DNA from: Rhabditoides inermis
Lineage: Eukaryota > Nematoda > Chromadorea > Rhabditida > Rhabditidae
NCBI GenBank assembly: GCA_963966185.1
Contig: CAWZYM010000425.1
Coordinates: 62,001-126,000 of the forward strand
Direction of reading: 5' to 3'
DNA length: 64,000 nucleotides
Positions 12,501 through 25,686 of this stretch are shown piece after piece. The notes below the pieces were generated by a model. That model worked only from the letters and a program-made list of their open reading frames with translations. It had not been told where the DNA came from and ran no database searches. A program made the translations under genes and the position numbers. Positions within the stretch are counted from its first letter, which is position 1. Each line of letters opens with the position of its first letter.

Positions 12501-14845
12501 TTACAGAATGTTACAGAATGTTACAGAATGTTACAGAATGTTACAGAATGTTACAGAATGTTACAGAATGTTACAGAATGTTACAGAATGTTACAGAATG
12601 TTACAGAATGTTACAGAATGTTACAGAATGTTACAGAATGTTACAGAATGTTACAGAATGTTACAGAATGTTACAGAATGTTACAGAATGTTACAGAATG
12701 TTACAGAATGTTACAGAATGTTACAGAATGTTACAGAATGTTACAGAATGTTACAGAATGTTACAGAACGTTACAGAATGTTACAGAATGTTACAGAATG
12801 TTACAGAATGTTACAGAATGTTACAGAATGTTACAGAATGTTACAGAATGTTACAGAATGTTACAGAATGTTACAGAATGTTACAGAATGTTACAGAATG
12901 TTACAGAATGTTACAGAATGTTACAGAATGTTACAGAATGTTACAGAATGTTACAGAATGTTACAGAATGTTACAGAATGTTACAGAATGTTACAGAATG
13001 TTACAGAATGTTACAGAATGTTACAGAGAGTTACAGAATGTTACAGAATGTTACAGAATGTTACAGAATGTTACAGAATGTTACAGAATGTTACAGAATG
13101 TTACAATGTTACAGAATGTTACAGAATGTTACAGAATGTTACAGAATGTTACAGAATGTTACAGAATGTTACAGAATGTTACAGAATGTTACAGAATGTT
13201 ACAGAATGTTACAGAATGTTACAGAATGTTACAGAATGTTACAGAATGTTACAGAATGTTACAGAATGTTACAGAATGTTACAGAATGTTACAGAATGTT
13301 ACAGAATGTTACAGAATGTTACAGAATGTTACAGAATGTTACAGAATGTTACAGAATGTTACAGAATGTTACAGAATGTTACAGAATGTTACAGAATGTT
13401 ACAGAATGTTACAGAATGTTACAGAATGTTACAGAATGTTACAGAATGTTACAGAATGTTACAGAATGTTACAGAATGTTACAGAATGTTACAGAATGTT
13501 ACAGAATGTTACAGAATGTTACAGAATGTTACAGAATGTTACAGAATGTTACAGAATGTTACAGAATGTTACAGAATGTTACAGAATGTTACAGAATGTT
13601 ACAGAATGTTACAGAATGTTACAGAATGTTACAGAATGTTACAGAATGTTACAGAATGTTACAGAATGTTACAGAATGTTACAGAATGTTACAGAATGTT
13701 ACAGAATGTTACAGAATGTTACAGAGAGTTACAGAATGTTACAGAATGTTACAGAATGTTACAGAATGTTACAGAATGTTACAGAATGTTACAGAATGTT
13801 ACAGAGAGTTACAGAATGTTACAGAATGTTACAGAATGTTACAGAATGTTACAGAATGTTACAGAATGTTACAGAATGTTACAGAATGTTACAGAATGTT
13901 ACAGAATGTTACAGAATGTTACAGAATGTTACAGAATGTTACAGAATGTTACAGAATGTTACAGAATGTTACAGAATGTTACAGAATGTTACAGAATGTT
14001 ACAGAATGTTACAGAATGTTACAGAATGTTACAGAATGTTACAGAATGTTACAGAATGTTACAGAATGTTACAGAATGTTACAGAATGTTACAGAATGTT
14101 ACAGAATGTTACAGAATGTTACAGAATGTTACAGAATGTTACAGAATGTTACAGAATGTTACAGAATGTTACAGAATGTTACAGAATGTTACAGAATGTT
14201 ACAGAATGTTACAGAATGTTACAGAATGTTACAGAATGTTACAGAATGTTACAGAATGTTACAGAATGTTACAGAATGTTACAGAATGTTACAGAATGTT
14301 ACAGAATGTTACAGAATGTTACAGAATGTTACAGAATGTTACAGAATGTTACAGAATGTTACAGAATGTTACAGAATGTTACAGAATGTTACAGAATGTT
14401 ACAGAATGTTACAGAATGTTACAGAATGTTACAGAATGTTACAGAATGTTACAGAATGTTACAGAATGTTACAGAATGTTACAGAATGTTACAGAATGTT
14501 ACAGAATGTTACAGAATTACAGAATGTTACAGAATGTTACAGAGAGTTACAGAATGTTACAGAATGTTACAGAATGTTACAGAATGTTACAGAATGTTAC
14601 AGAATGTTACAGAATGTTACAGAATGTTACAGAATGTTACAGAATGTTACAGAATGTTACAGAATGTTACAGAATGTTACAGAATGTTACAGAATGTTAC
14701 AGAATGTTACAGAATGTTACAGAATGTTACAGAATGTTACAGAATGTTACAGAATGTTACAGAATGTTACAGAATGTTACAGAATGTTACAGAATGTTAC
14801 AGAATGTTACAGAATGTTACAGAATGTTACAGAATGTTACAGAAT
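9530..14845. repeat. Near-pure canonical tract with many odd-length units
   Basis: Over about 5.3 kb there are only a handful of GAGA units (e.g. about 10,151, 10,322, 11,172, 12,022, 13,020, 13,718, 13,798, 14,538) and one GAAC unit at about 12,760. It nevertheless contains 11-bp units at 9,530, 10,231, 10,442 and 10,621, 8-bp units GTTACAAT at 10,523, 12,102 and 13,100, and a unit missing its first GT at 14,518. The GAGA/8-bp pair at 12,022/12,102 recurs at 13,020/13,100, an offset of 998 bp, so at least part of the tract is itself a roughly 1-kb duplication. Confidence 0.92.
11182..12021. repeat. Perfect run of 84 canonical units
   Basis: No variant can be seen between the GAGA units at 11,172 and 12,022, giving 840 bp of identical 10-mers. 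Perfect runs of 60-70 units follow in the same tract (13,108-13,717 and 13,808-14,517). Confidence 0.9.
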
Positions 14846-17037
14846 GTTACAGAAGTTACAGAGAGTTACAGAATGTTACAGAGAGTTACAGAGAGTTACA
14901 GAATGTTACAGAATGTTACAGAGAGTTACAGAATGTTACAGAATGTTACAGAATGTTACAGAATGTTACAGAATGTTACAGAATGTTACAGAGAGTTACA
15001 GAGAGTTACAGAATGTTACAGAATGTTACAGAGAGTTACAGAATGTTACAGAATGTTACAGAATGTTACAGAATGTTACAGAGATGTTACAGAATGTTAC
15101 AGAGAGTTACAGAGAGTTACAGAATGTTACAGAATGTTACAGAATGTTACAGAGAGTTACAGAATGTTACAGAATGTTACAGAATGTTACAGAATGTTAC
15201 AGAATGTTACAGAATGTTACAGAATGTTACAGAATGTTACAGAATGTTACAGAATGTTACAGAATGTTACAGAATGTTACAGAATGTTACAGAATGTTAC
15301 AGAATGTTACAGAATGTTACAGAATGTTACAGAATGTTACAGAAGTTACAGAGAGTTACAGAATGTTACAGAATGTTACAGAATGTTACAGAGAGTTACA
15401 GAATGTTACAGAATGTTACAGAATGTTACAGAATGTTACAGAATGTTACAGAATGTTACAGAATGTTACAGAATGTTACAGAATGTTACAGAATGTTACA
15501 GAATGTTACAGAATGTTACAGAATGTTACAGAATGTTACAGAATGTTACAGAATGTTACAGAATGTTACAGAATGTTACAGAATGTTACAGAATGTTACA
15601 GAATGTTACAGAATGTTACAGAATGTTACAGAATGTTACAGAATGTTACAGAATGTTACAGAATGTTACAGAATGTTACAGAATGTTACAGAATGTTACA
15701 GAATGTTACAGAATGTTACAGAATGTTACAGAATGTTACAGAATGTTACAGAATGTTACAGAATGTTACAGAATGTTACAGAATGTTACAGAATGTTACA
15801 GAATGTTACAGAATGTTACAGAATGTTACAGAATGTTACAGAATGTTACAGAATGTTACAGAATGTTACAGAATGTTACAGAATGTTACAGAATGTTACA
15901 GAATGTTACAGAATGTTACAGAATGTTACAGAATGTTACAGAATGTTACAGAATGTTACAGAATGTTACAGAATGTTACAGAATGTTACAGAATGTTACA
16001 GAATGTTACAGAATGTTACAGAATGTTACAGAATGTTACAGAATGTTACAGAATGTTACAGAATGTTACAGAATGTTACAGAATGTTACAGAATGTTACA
16101 GAATGTTACAGAATGTTACAGAATGTTACAGAGTGTTACAGAATGTTACAGAATGTTACAGAACGTTACAGAATGTTACAGAATGTTACAGAATGTTACA
16201 GAATGTTACAGAATGTTACAGAATGTTACAGAATGTTACAGAATGTTACAGAATGTTACAGAATGTTACAGAATGTTACAGAATGTTACAGAATGTTACA
16301 GAATGTTACAGAATGTTACAGAATGTTACAGAATGTTACAGAATGTTACAGAATGTTACAGAATGTTACAGAATGTTACAGAATGTTACAGAATGTTACA
16401 GAATGTTACAGAATGTTACAGAATGTTACAGAATGTTACAGAATGTTACAGAATGTTACAGAATGTTACAGAATGTTACAGAATGTTACAGAATGTTACA
16501 GAATGTTACAGAAAATTACAGAATGTTACAGAATGTTACAGAATGTTACAGAATGTTACAGAATGTTACAGAATGTTACAGAATGTTACAGAATTACAGA
16601 ATGTTACAGGATGTTACAGAATGTTACAGAGAGTTACAGAATGTTACAGAATGTTACAGAGAGTTACAGAATGTTACAGAATGTTACAGAGAGTTACAGA
16701 ATGTTACAGAATGTTACAGAGAGTTACAGAATGTTACAGAATGTTACAGAGAGTTACAGAATGTTACAGAATGTTACAGAGAGTTACAGAATGTTACAGA
16801 ATGTTACAGAATGTTACAGAATGTTACAGAATGTTACAGAATGTTACAGAATGTTACAGAATGTTACAGAATGTTACAGAATGTTACAGAATGTTACAGA
16901 ATGTTACAGAATGTTACAGAATGTTACAGAATGTTACAGAATGTTACAGAATGTTACAGAATGTTACAGAATGTTACAGAATGTTACAGAATGTTACAGA
17001 ATGTTACAGAACAGAATGTTACAGAATGTTACAGAAT
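14846..17037. repeat. HOR family C, copy C1 (irregular)
   Basis: Begins at a 9-bp unit (14,846-14,854) and is at first rich in GAGA units, single and paired, to about 15,400. It then has a perfect run to a GAGT unit at 16,125, a GAAC unit at 16,155, an AAA/ATT junction at about 16,505, a GGAT unit at 16,603, and six GAGA units at 30-bp spacing (16,623-16,782). GAGT, GAAC, GGAT and the sextet recur in the same order in C2 and C3. C1 alone carries several odd-length units: 14,846, 15,075, 15,336, 16,595 and a 5-bp deletion across 17,003-17,017. Confidence 0.88.
16623..16782. repeat. Six-fold 30-bp sub-repeat (C1)
   Basis: GAGA units start at 16,623, 16,653, 16,683, 16,713, 16,743 and 16,773, each followed by two canonical units. 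The set sits 20 bp after a GGAT unit, as in C2 and C3. Confidence 0.93.
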
Positions 17038-19786
17038 GTTACATAGAGTTACAGAGAGTTACAGAATGTTACAAAATGTTACAGAAAATTACAGAATGTT
17101 ACAGAATGTTACAGAATGTTACAGAGAGTTACAGAGAGTTACAGAATGTTACAGAATGTTACAGAATGTTACAGAATGTTACAGAATGTTACAGAATGTT
17201 ACAGAATGTTACAGAATGTTACAGAATGTTACAGAGAGTTACAGAGAGTTACAGAATGTTACAGAGAGTTACAGAGAGTTACAGAGAGTTACAGAATGTT
17301 ACAGAATGTTACAGAGAGTTACAGAGAGTTACAGAATGTTACAGAATGTTACAGAATGTTACAGAATGTTACAGAATGTTACAGAATGTTACAGAATGTT
17401 ACAGAGAGTTACAGAATGTTACAGAATGTTACAGAGAGTTACAGAATGTTACAGAATGTTACAGAGAGTTACAGAATGTTACAGAATGTTACAGAATGTT
17501 ACAGAATGTTACAGAATGTTACAGAATGTTACAGAATGTTACAGAATGTTACAGAATGTTACAGAATGTTACAGAATGTTACAGAATGTTACAGAATGTT
17601 ACAGAATGTTACAGAATGTTACAGAATGTTACAGAATGTTACAGAATGTTACAGAATGTTACAGAATGTTACAGAATGTTACAGAATGTTACAGAATGTT
17701 ACAGAATGTTACAGAATGTTACAGAATGTTACAGAATGTTACAGAATGTTACAGAATGTTACAGAATGTTACAGAATGTTACAGAGAGTTACAGAGAGTT
17801 ACAGAATGTTACAGAATGTTACAGAATGTTACAGAGAGTTACAGAATGTTACAGAGAGTTACAGAGAGTTACAGAGAGTTACAGAATGTTACAGAATGTT
17901 ACAGAATGTTACAGAGAGTTACAGAATGTTACAGAATGTTACAGAGAGTTACAGAATGTTACAGAATGTTACAGAGAGTTACAGAATGTTACAGAATGTT
18001 ACAGAGAGTTACAGAATGTTACAGAATGTTACAGAATGTTACAGAATGTTACAGAATGTTACAGAATGTTACAGAATGTTACAGAATGTTACAGAATGTT
18101 ACAGAATGTTACAGAATGTTACAGAATGTTACAGAATGTTACAGAATGTTACAGAATGTTACAGAATGTTACAGAATGTTACAGAATGTTACAGAATGTT
18201 ACAGAATGTTACAGAATGTTACAGAATGTTACAGAATGTTACAGAATGTTACAGAATGTTACAGAATGTTACAGAATGTTACAGAATGTTACAGAATGTT
18301 ACAGAATGTTACAGAATGTTACAGAATGTTACAGAATGTTACAGAATGTTACAGAATGTTACAGAATGTTACAGAATGTTACAGAATGTTACAGAATGTT
18401 ACAGAATGTTACAGAATGTTACAGAATGTTACAGAATGTTACAGAATGTTACAGAATGTTACAAATGTTACAAAATGTTACAGAATGTTACAGAATGTTA
18501 CAGAATGTTACAGAATGTTACAGAATGTTACAGAATGTTACAGAATGTTACAGAATGTTACAGAATGTTACAGAATGTTACAGAATGTTACAGAATGTTA
18601 CAGAATGTTACAGAATGTTACAGAATGTTACAGAATGTTACAGAATGTTACAGAATGTTACAGAATGTTACAGAATGTTACAGAATGTTACAGAATGTTA
18701 CAGAATGTTACAGAATGTTACAGAATGTTACAGAATGTTACAGAATGTTACAGAATGTTACAGAATGTTACAGAATGTTACAGAATGTTACAGAATGTTA
18801 CAGAATGTTACAGAACGTTACAGAAAATTACAGAACGTTACAGAATGTTACAGAATGTTACAGAATGTTACAGAATGTTACAGAATGTTACAGAATGTTA
18901 CAGAATGTTACAGAATGTTACAGAACGTTACAGAATGTTACAGAATGTTACAGAATGTTACAGAGTGTTACAGAATGTTACAGAATGTTACAGAATGTTA
19001 CAGAATGTTACAGAATGTTACAGAATGTTACAGAATGTTACAGAATGTTACAGAATGTTACAGAATGTTACAGAATGTTACAGAATGTTACAGAATGTTA
19101 CAGAATGTTACAGAATGTTACAGAATGTTACAGAATGTTACAGAATGTTACAGAATGTTACAGAATGTTACAGAATGTTACAGAATGTTACAGAATGTTA
19201 CAGAATGTTACAGAATGTTACAGAATGTTACAGAAAATTACAGAATGTTACAGAATGTTACAGAATGTTACAGAATGTTACAGAATGTTACAGAATGTTA
19301 CAGAATGTTACAGAATGTTACAGAATGTTACAGAATGTTACAGAATGTTACAGAAAATTACAGAATGTTACAGGATGTTACAGAATGTTACAGAGAGTTA
19401 CAGAATGTTACAGAATGTTACAGAGAGTTACAGAATGTTACAGAATGTTACAGAGAGTTACAGAATGTTACAGAATGTTACAGAGAGTTACAGAATGTTA
19501 CAGAATGTTACAGAGAGTTACAGAATGTTACAGAATGTTACAGAGAGTTACAGAATGTTACAGAATGTTACAGAATGTTACAGAATGTTACAGAATGTTA
19601 CAGAATGTTACAGAATGTTACAGAATGTTACAGAATGTTACAGAATGTTACAGAATGTTACAGAATGTTACAGAATGTTACAGAATGTTACAGAATGTTA
19701 CAGAATGTTACAGAATGTTACAGAATGTTACAAAATGTTACAGAATGTTACAGAATGTTACAGAATGTTACAGAATGTTACAGAAT
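17038..19786. repeat. HOR family C, copy C2 (2.75 kb)
   Basis: Opens with a TAGA unit (17,038), a GAGA unit, a canonical unit, then an AAAAT unit (17,068) and an AAA/ATT junction. GAGA-rich blocks follow to about 17,470 and at 17,785-18,007, the latter ending in four GAGA units at 30-bp spacing. A perfect run leads to a 9-bp unit (18,458-18,466) next to an AAAAT unit (18,467). Then come GAAC units at about 18,807-18,836, GAGT at 18,957, AAA/ATT at about 19,227 and 19,347, GGAT at 19,367, the sextet at 19,387-19,546, and an AAAAT unit at 19,727. Closed by the next TAGA unit. Confidence 0.93.
19387..19546. repeat. Six-fold 30-bp sub-repeat (C2)
   Basis: GAGA units start at 19,387, 19,417, 19,447, 19,477, 19,507 and 19,537. 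Same count and same distance from the GGAT unit as in C1 and C3. Confidence 0.93.
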
Positions 19787-22496
19787 GTTACATAGAGTTA
19801 CAGAGAGTTACAGAATGTTACAAAATGTTACAGAAAATTACAGAATGTTACAGAATGTTACAGAATGTTACAGAGAGTTACAGAGAGTTACAGAATGTTA
19901 CAGAATGTTACAGAATGTTACAGAATGTTACAGAATGTTACAGAATGTTACAGAATGTTACAGAATGTTACAGAATGTTACAGAATGTTACAGAGAGTTA
20001 CAGAGAGTTACAGAGAGTTACAGAGAGTTACAGAGAGTTACAGAATGTTACAGAATGTTACAGAGAGTTACAGAGAGTTACAGAATGTTACAGAATGTTA
20101 CAGAATGTTACAGAATGTTACAGAATGTTACAGAATGTTACAGAATGTTACAGAATGTTACAGAATGTTACAGAATGTTACAGAATGTTACAGAGAGTTA
20201 CAGAATGTTACAGAGAGTTACAGAATGTTACAGAATGTTACAGAGAGTTACAGAATGTTACAGAATGTTACAGAATGTTACAGAATGTTACAGAATGTTA
20301 CAGAATGTTACAGAATGTTACAGAATGTTACAGAATGTTACAGAATGTTACAGAATGTTACAGAATGTTACAGAATGTTACAGAATGTTACAGAATGTTA
20401 CAGAATGTTACAGAATGTTACAGAATGTTACAGAATGTTACAGAATGTTACAGAATGTTACAGAATGTTACAGAGAGTTACAGAGAGTTACAGAATGTTA
20501 CAGAATGTTACAGAATGTTACAGAGAGTTACAGAATGTTACAGAGAGTTACAGAGAGTTACAGAGAGTTACAGAATGTTACAGAATGTTACAGAATGTTA
20601 CAGAGAGTTACAGAATGTTACAGAATGTTACAGAGAGTTACAGAATGTTACAGAATGTTACAGAGAGTTACAGAATGTTACAGAATGTTACAGAGAGTTA
20701 CAGAATGTTACAGAATGTTACAGAATGTTACAGAATGTTACAGAATGTTACAGAATGTTACAGAATGTTACAGAATGTTACAGAATGTTACAGAATGTTA
20801 CAGAATGTTACAGAATGTTACAGAATGTTACAGAATGTTACAGAATGTTACAGAATGTTACAGAATGTTACAGAATGTTACAGAATGTTACAGAATGTTA
20901 CAGAATGTTACAGAATGTTACAGAATGTTACAGAATGTTACAGAATGTTACAGAATGTTACAGAATGTTACAGAATGTTACAGAATGTTACAGAATGTTA
21001 CAGAATGTTACAGAATGTTACAGAATGTTACAGAATGTTACAGAATGTTACAGAATGTTACAGAATGTTACAGAATGTTACAGAATGTTACAGAATGTTA
21101 CAGAATGTTACAGAATGTTACAGAATGTTACAGAATGTTACAGAATGTTACAGAATGTTACAGAATGTTACAGAATGTTACAAAATGTTACAAAATGTTA
21201 CAGAATGTTACAGAATGTTACAGAATGTTACAGAATGTTACAGAATGTTACAGAATGTTACAGAATGTTACAGAATGTTACAGAATGTTACAGAATGTTA
21301 CAGAATGTTACAGAATGTTACAGAATGTTACAGAATGTTACAGAATGTTACAGAATGTTACAGAATGTTACAGAATGTTACAGAATGTTACAGAATGTTA
21401 CAGAATGTTACAGAATGTTACAGAATGTTACAGAATGTTACAGAATGTTACAGAATGTTACAGAATGTTACAGAATGTTACAGAATGTTACAGAATGTTA
21501 CAGAATGTTACAGAATGTTACAGAATGTTACAGAACGTTACAGAAAATTACAGAACGTTACAGAATGTTACAGAATGTTACAGAATGTTACAGAATGTTA
21601 CAGAATGTTACAGAATGTTACAGAATGTTACAGAATGTTACAGAACGTTACAGAATGTTACAGAATGTTACAGAATGTTACAGAGTGTTACAGAATGTTA
21701 CAGAATGTTACAGAATGTTACAGAATGTTACAGAATGTTACAGAATGTTACAGAATGTTACAGAATGTTACAGAATGTTACAGAATGTTACAGAATGTTA
21801 CAGAATGTTACAGAATGTTACAGAATGTTACAGAATGTTACAGAATGTTACAGAATGTTACAGAATGTTACAGAATGTTACAGAATGTTACAGAATGTTA
21901 CAGAATGTTACAGAATGTTACAGAATGTTACAGAATGTTACAGAAAATTACAGAATGTTACAGAATGTTACAGAATGTTACAGAAAATTACAGAATGTTA
22001 CAGAATGTTACAGAATGTTACAGAATGTTACAGAATGTTACAGAATGTTACAGAATGTTACAGAAAATTACAGAATGTTACAGGATGTTACAGAATGTTA
22101 CAGAGAGTTACAGAATGTTACAGAATGTTACAGAGAGTTACAGAATGTTACAGAATGTTACAGAGAGTTACAGAATGTTACAGAATGTTACAGAGAGTTA
22201 CAGAATGTTACAGAATGTTACAGAGAGTTACAGAATGTTACAGAATGTTACAGAGAGTTACAGAATGTTACAGAATGTTACAGAATGTTACAGAATGTTA
22301 CAGAATGTTACAGAATGTTACAGAATGTTACAGAATGTTACAGAATGTTACAGAATGTTACAGAATGTTACAGAATGTTACAGAATGTTACAGAATGTTA
22401 CAGAATGTTACAGAATGTTACAGAATGTTACAGAATGTTACAAAATGTTACAGAATGTTACAGAATGTTACAGAATGTTACAGAATGTTACAGAAT
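19787..22496. repeat. HOR family C, copy C3 (2.71 kb)
   Basis: Markers repeat those of C2 at an offset of about 2,710-2,749 bp: TAGA 19,787, AAAAT 19,817, four GAGA units at 30-bp spacing ending near 20,696, two adjacent AAAAT units at 21,177 and 21,187 (C2 has a 9-bp unit plus one AAAAT unit here), GAAC units near 21,527-21,556, GAGT 21,677, GGAT 22,077, sextet 22,097-22,256, AAAAT 22,437. Closed by the TAGA unit at 22,497. Confidence 0.94.
22097..22256. repeat. Six-fold 30-bp sub-repeat (C3)
   Basis: GAGA units start at 22,097, 22,127, 22,157, 22,187, 22,217 and 22,247. This is the third occurrence 20 bp after a GGAT unit. Confidence 0.93.
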
Positions 22497-25400
22497 GTTA
22501 CATAGAGTTACAGAGAGTTACAGAATGTTACAAAATGTTACAGAAAATTACAGAATGTTACAGAATGTTACAGAATGTTACAGAGAGTTACAGAGAGTTA
22601 CAGAATGTTACAGAATGTTACAGAATGTTACAGAATGTTACAGAATGTTACAGAATGTTACAGAATGTTACAGAATGTTACAGAATGTTACAGAATGTTA
22701 CAGAGAGTTACAGAGAGTTACAGAGAGTTACAGAGAGTTACAGAGAGTTACAGAATGTTACAGAATGTTACAGAGAGTTACAGAGAGTTACAGAATGTTA
22801 CAGAATGTTACAGAATGTTACAGAATGTTACAGAATGTTACAGAATGTTACAGAATGTTACAGAATGTTACAGAATGTTACAGAATGTTACAGAATGTTA
22901 CAGAGAGTTACAGAATGTTACAGAGAGTTACAGAATGTTACAGAATGTTACAGAGAGTTACAGAATGTTACAGAATGTTACAGAATGTTACAGAATGTTA
23001 CAGAATGTTACAGAATGTTACAGAATGTTACAGAATGTTACAGAATGTTACAGAATGTTACAGAATGTTACAGAATGTTACAGAATGTTACAGAATGTTA
23101 CAGAATGTTACAGAATGTTACAGAATGTTACAGAATGTTACAGAATGTTACAGAATGTTACAGAATGTTACAGAATGTTACAGAATGTTACAGAATGTTA
23201 CAGAATGTTACAGAATGTTACAGAATGTTACAGAATGTTACAGAATGTTACAGAATGTTACAGAATGTTACAGAATGTTACAGAATGTTACAGAATGTTA
23301 CAGAATGTTACAGAGAGTTACAGAGAGTTACAGAATGTTACAGAGAGTTACAGAATGTTACAGAGAGTTACAGAGAGTTACAGAGAGTTACAGAATGTTA
23401 CAGAATGTTACAGAATGTTACAGAGAGTTACAGAATGTTACAGAGAGTTACAGAGAGTTACAGAGAGTTACAGAATGTTACAGAATGTTACAGAATGTTA
23501 CAGAGAGTTACAGAATGTTACAGAATGTTACAGAGAGTTACAGAATGTTACAGAATGTTACAGAGAGTTACAGAATGTTACAGAATGTTACAGAGAGTTA
23601 CAGAATGTTACAGAATGTTACAGAATGTTACAGAATGTTACAGAATGTTACAGAATGTTACAGAATGTTACAGAATGTTACAGAATGTTACAGAATGTTA
23701 CAGAATGTTACAGAATGTTACAGAATGTTACAGAATGTTACAGAATGTTACAGAATGTTACAGAATGTTACAGAATGTTACAGAATGTTACAGAATGTTA
23801 CAGAATGTTACAGAATGTTACAGAATGTTACAGAATGTTACAGAATGTTACAGAATGTTACAGAATGTTACAGAATGTTACAGAATGTTACAGAATGTTA
23901 CAGAATGTTACAGAATGTTACAGAATGTTACAGAATGTTACAGAATGTTACAGAATGTTACAGAATGTTACAGAATGTTACAGAATGTTACAGAATGTTA
24001 CAGAATGTTACAGAATGTTACAGAATGTTACAGAATGTTACAGAATGTTACAGAATGTTACAGAATGTTACAGAATGTTACAGAATGTTACAGAATGTTA
24101 CAGAATGTTACAGAATGTTACAGAATGTTACAGAATGTTACAGAATGTTACAGAATGTTACAGAATGTTACAGAATGTTACAGAGAGTTACAGAATGTTA
24201 CAGAATGTTACAGAATGTTACAGAATGTTACAGAATGTTACAGAATGTTACAGAATGTTACAGAGAGTTACAGAGAGTTACAGAATGTTACAGAATGTTA
24301 CAGAATGTTACAGAGAGTTACAGAATGTTACAGAATGTTACAGAATGTTACAGAATGTTACAGAATGTTACAGAATGTTACAGAATGTTACAGAATGTTA
24401 CAGAATGTTACAGAATGTTACAGAATGTTACAGAATGTTACAGAATGTTACAGAATGTTACAGAATGTTACAGAATGTTACAGAATGTTACAGAATGTTA
24501 CAGAATGTTACAGAATGTTACAGAATGTTACAGAATGTTACAGAATGTTACAGAATGTTACAGAATGTTACAGAATGTTACAGAATGTTACAGAATGTTA
24601 CAGAATGTTACAGAATGTTACAGAATGTTACAGAATGTTACAGAATGTTACAGAATGTTACAGAATGTTACAGAATGTTACAGAATGTTACAGAATGTTA
24701 CAGAATGTTACAGAGAGTTACAGAGAGTTACAGAATGTTACAGAGAGTTACAGAATGTTACAGAGAGTTACAGAGAGTTACAGAGAGTTACAGAATGTTA
24801 CAGAATGTTACAGAATGTTACAGAGAGTTACAGAATGTTACAGAGAGTTACAGAGAGTTACAGAGAGTTACAGAATGTTACAGAATGTTACAGAATGTTA
24901 CAGAGAGTTACAGAATGTTACAGAATGTTACAGAGAGTTACAGAATGTTACAGAATGTTACAGAGAGTTACAGAATGTTACAGAATGTTACAGAGAGTTA
25001 CAGAATGTTACAGAATGTTACAGAATGTTACAGAATGTTACAGAATGTTACAGAATGTTACAGAATGTTACAGAATGTTACAGAATGTTACAGAATGTTA
25101 CAGAATGTTACAGAATGTTACAGAATGTTACAGAATGTTACAGAATGTTACAGAATGTTACAGAATGTTACAGAATGTTACAGAATGTTACAGAATGTTA
25201 CAGAATGTTACAGAATGTTACAGAATGTTACAGAATGTTACAGAATGTTACAGAATGTTACAGAATGTTACAGAATGTTACAGAATGTTACAGAATGTTA
25301 CAGAATGTTACAGAATGTTACAGAATGTTACAGAATGTTACAGAATGTTACAGAATGTTACAGAATGTTACAGAATGTTACAGAATGTTACAGAATGTTA

Positions 25401-25686
25401 CAGAATGTTACAGAATGTTACAGAATGTTACAGAATGTTACAGAATGTTACAGAATGTTACAGAATGTTACAGAATGTTACAGAATGTTACAGAATGTTA
25501 CAGAATGTTACAGAATGTTACAGAATGTTACAGAATGTTACAGAATGTTACAGAATGTTACAGAATGTTACAGAATGTTACAGAATGTTACAGAATGTTA
25601 CAGAATGTTACAGAATGTTACAGAATGTTACAGAATGTTACAGAATGTTACAGAATGTTACAGAATGTTACAGAATGTTACAGAAT
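22497..25686. repeat. HOR family D, first copy (3.19 kb)
   Basis: Begins like C2 and C3 (TAGA 22,497, AAAAT 22,527, AAA/ATT) but lacks the GAGT, GAAC and GGAT markers. Instead it has two GAGA clusters, each ending in four GAGA units at 30-bp spacing (23,497-23,596 and 24,897-24,996). Each is followed by a perfect run (23,597-24,176 and 24,997-25,686, about 58 and 69 units). Closed by a GAGA pair and the next AAAAT signature. The cluster-then-pure-run module is the core of all later HORs. Confidence 0.9.
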
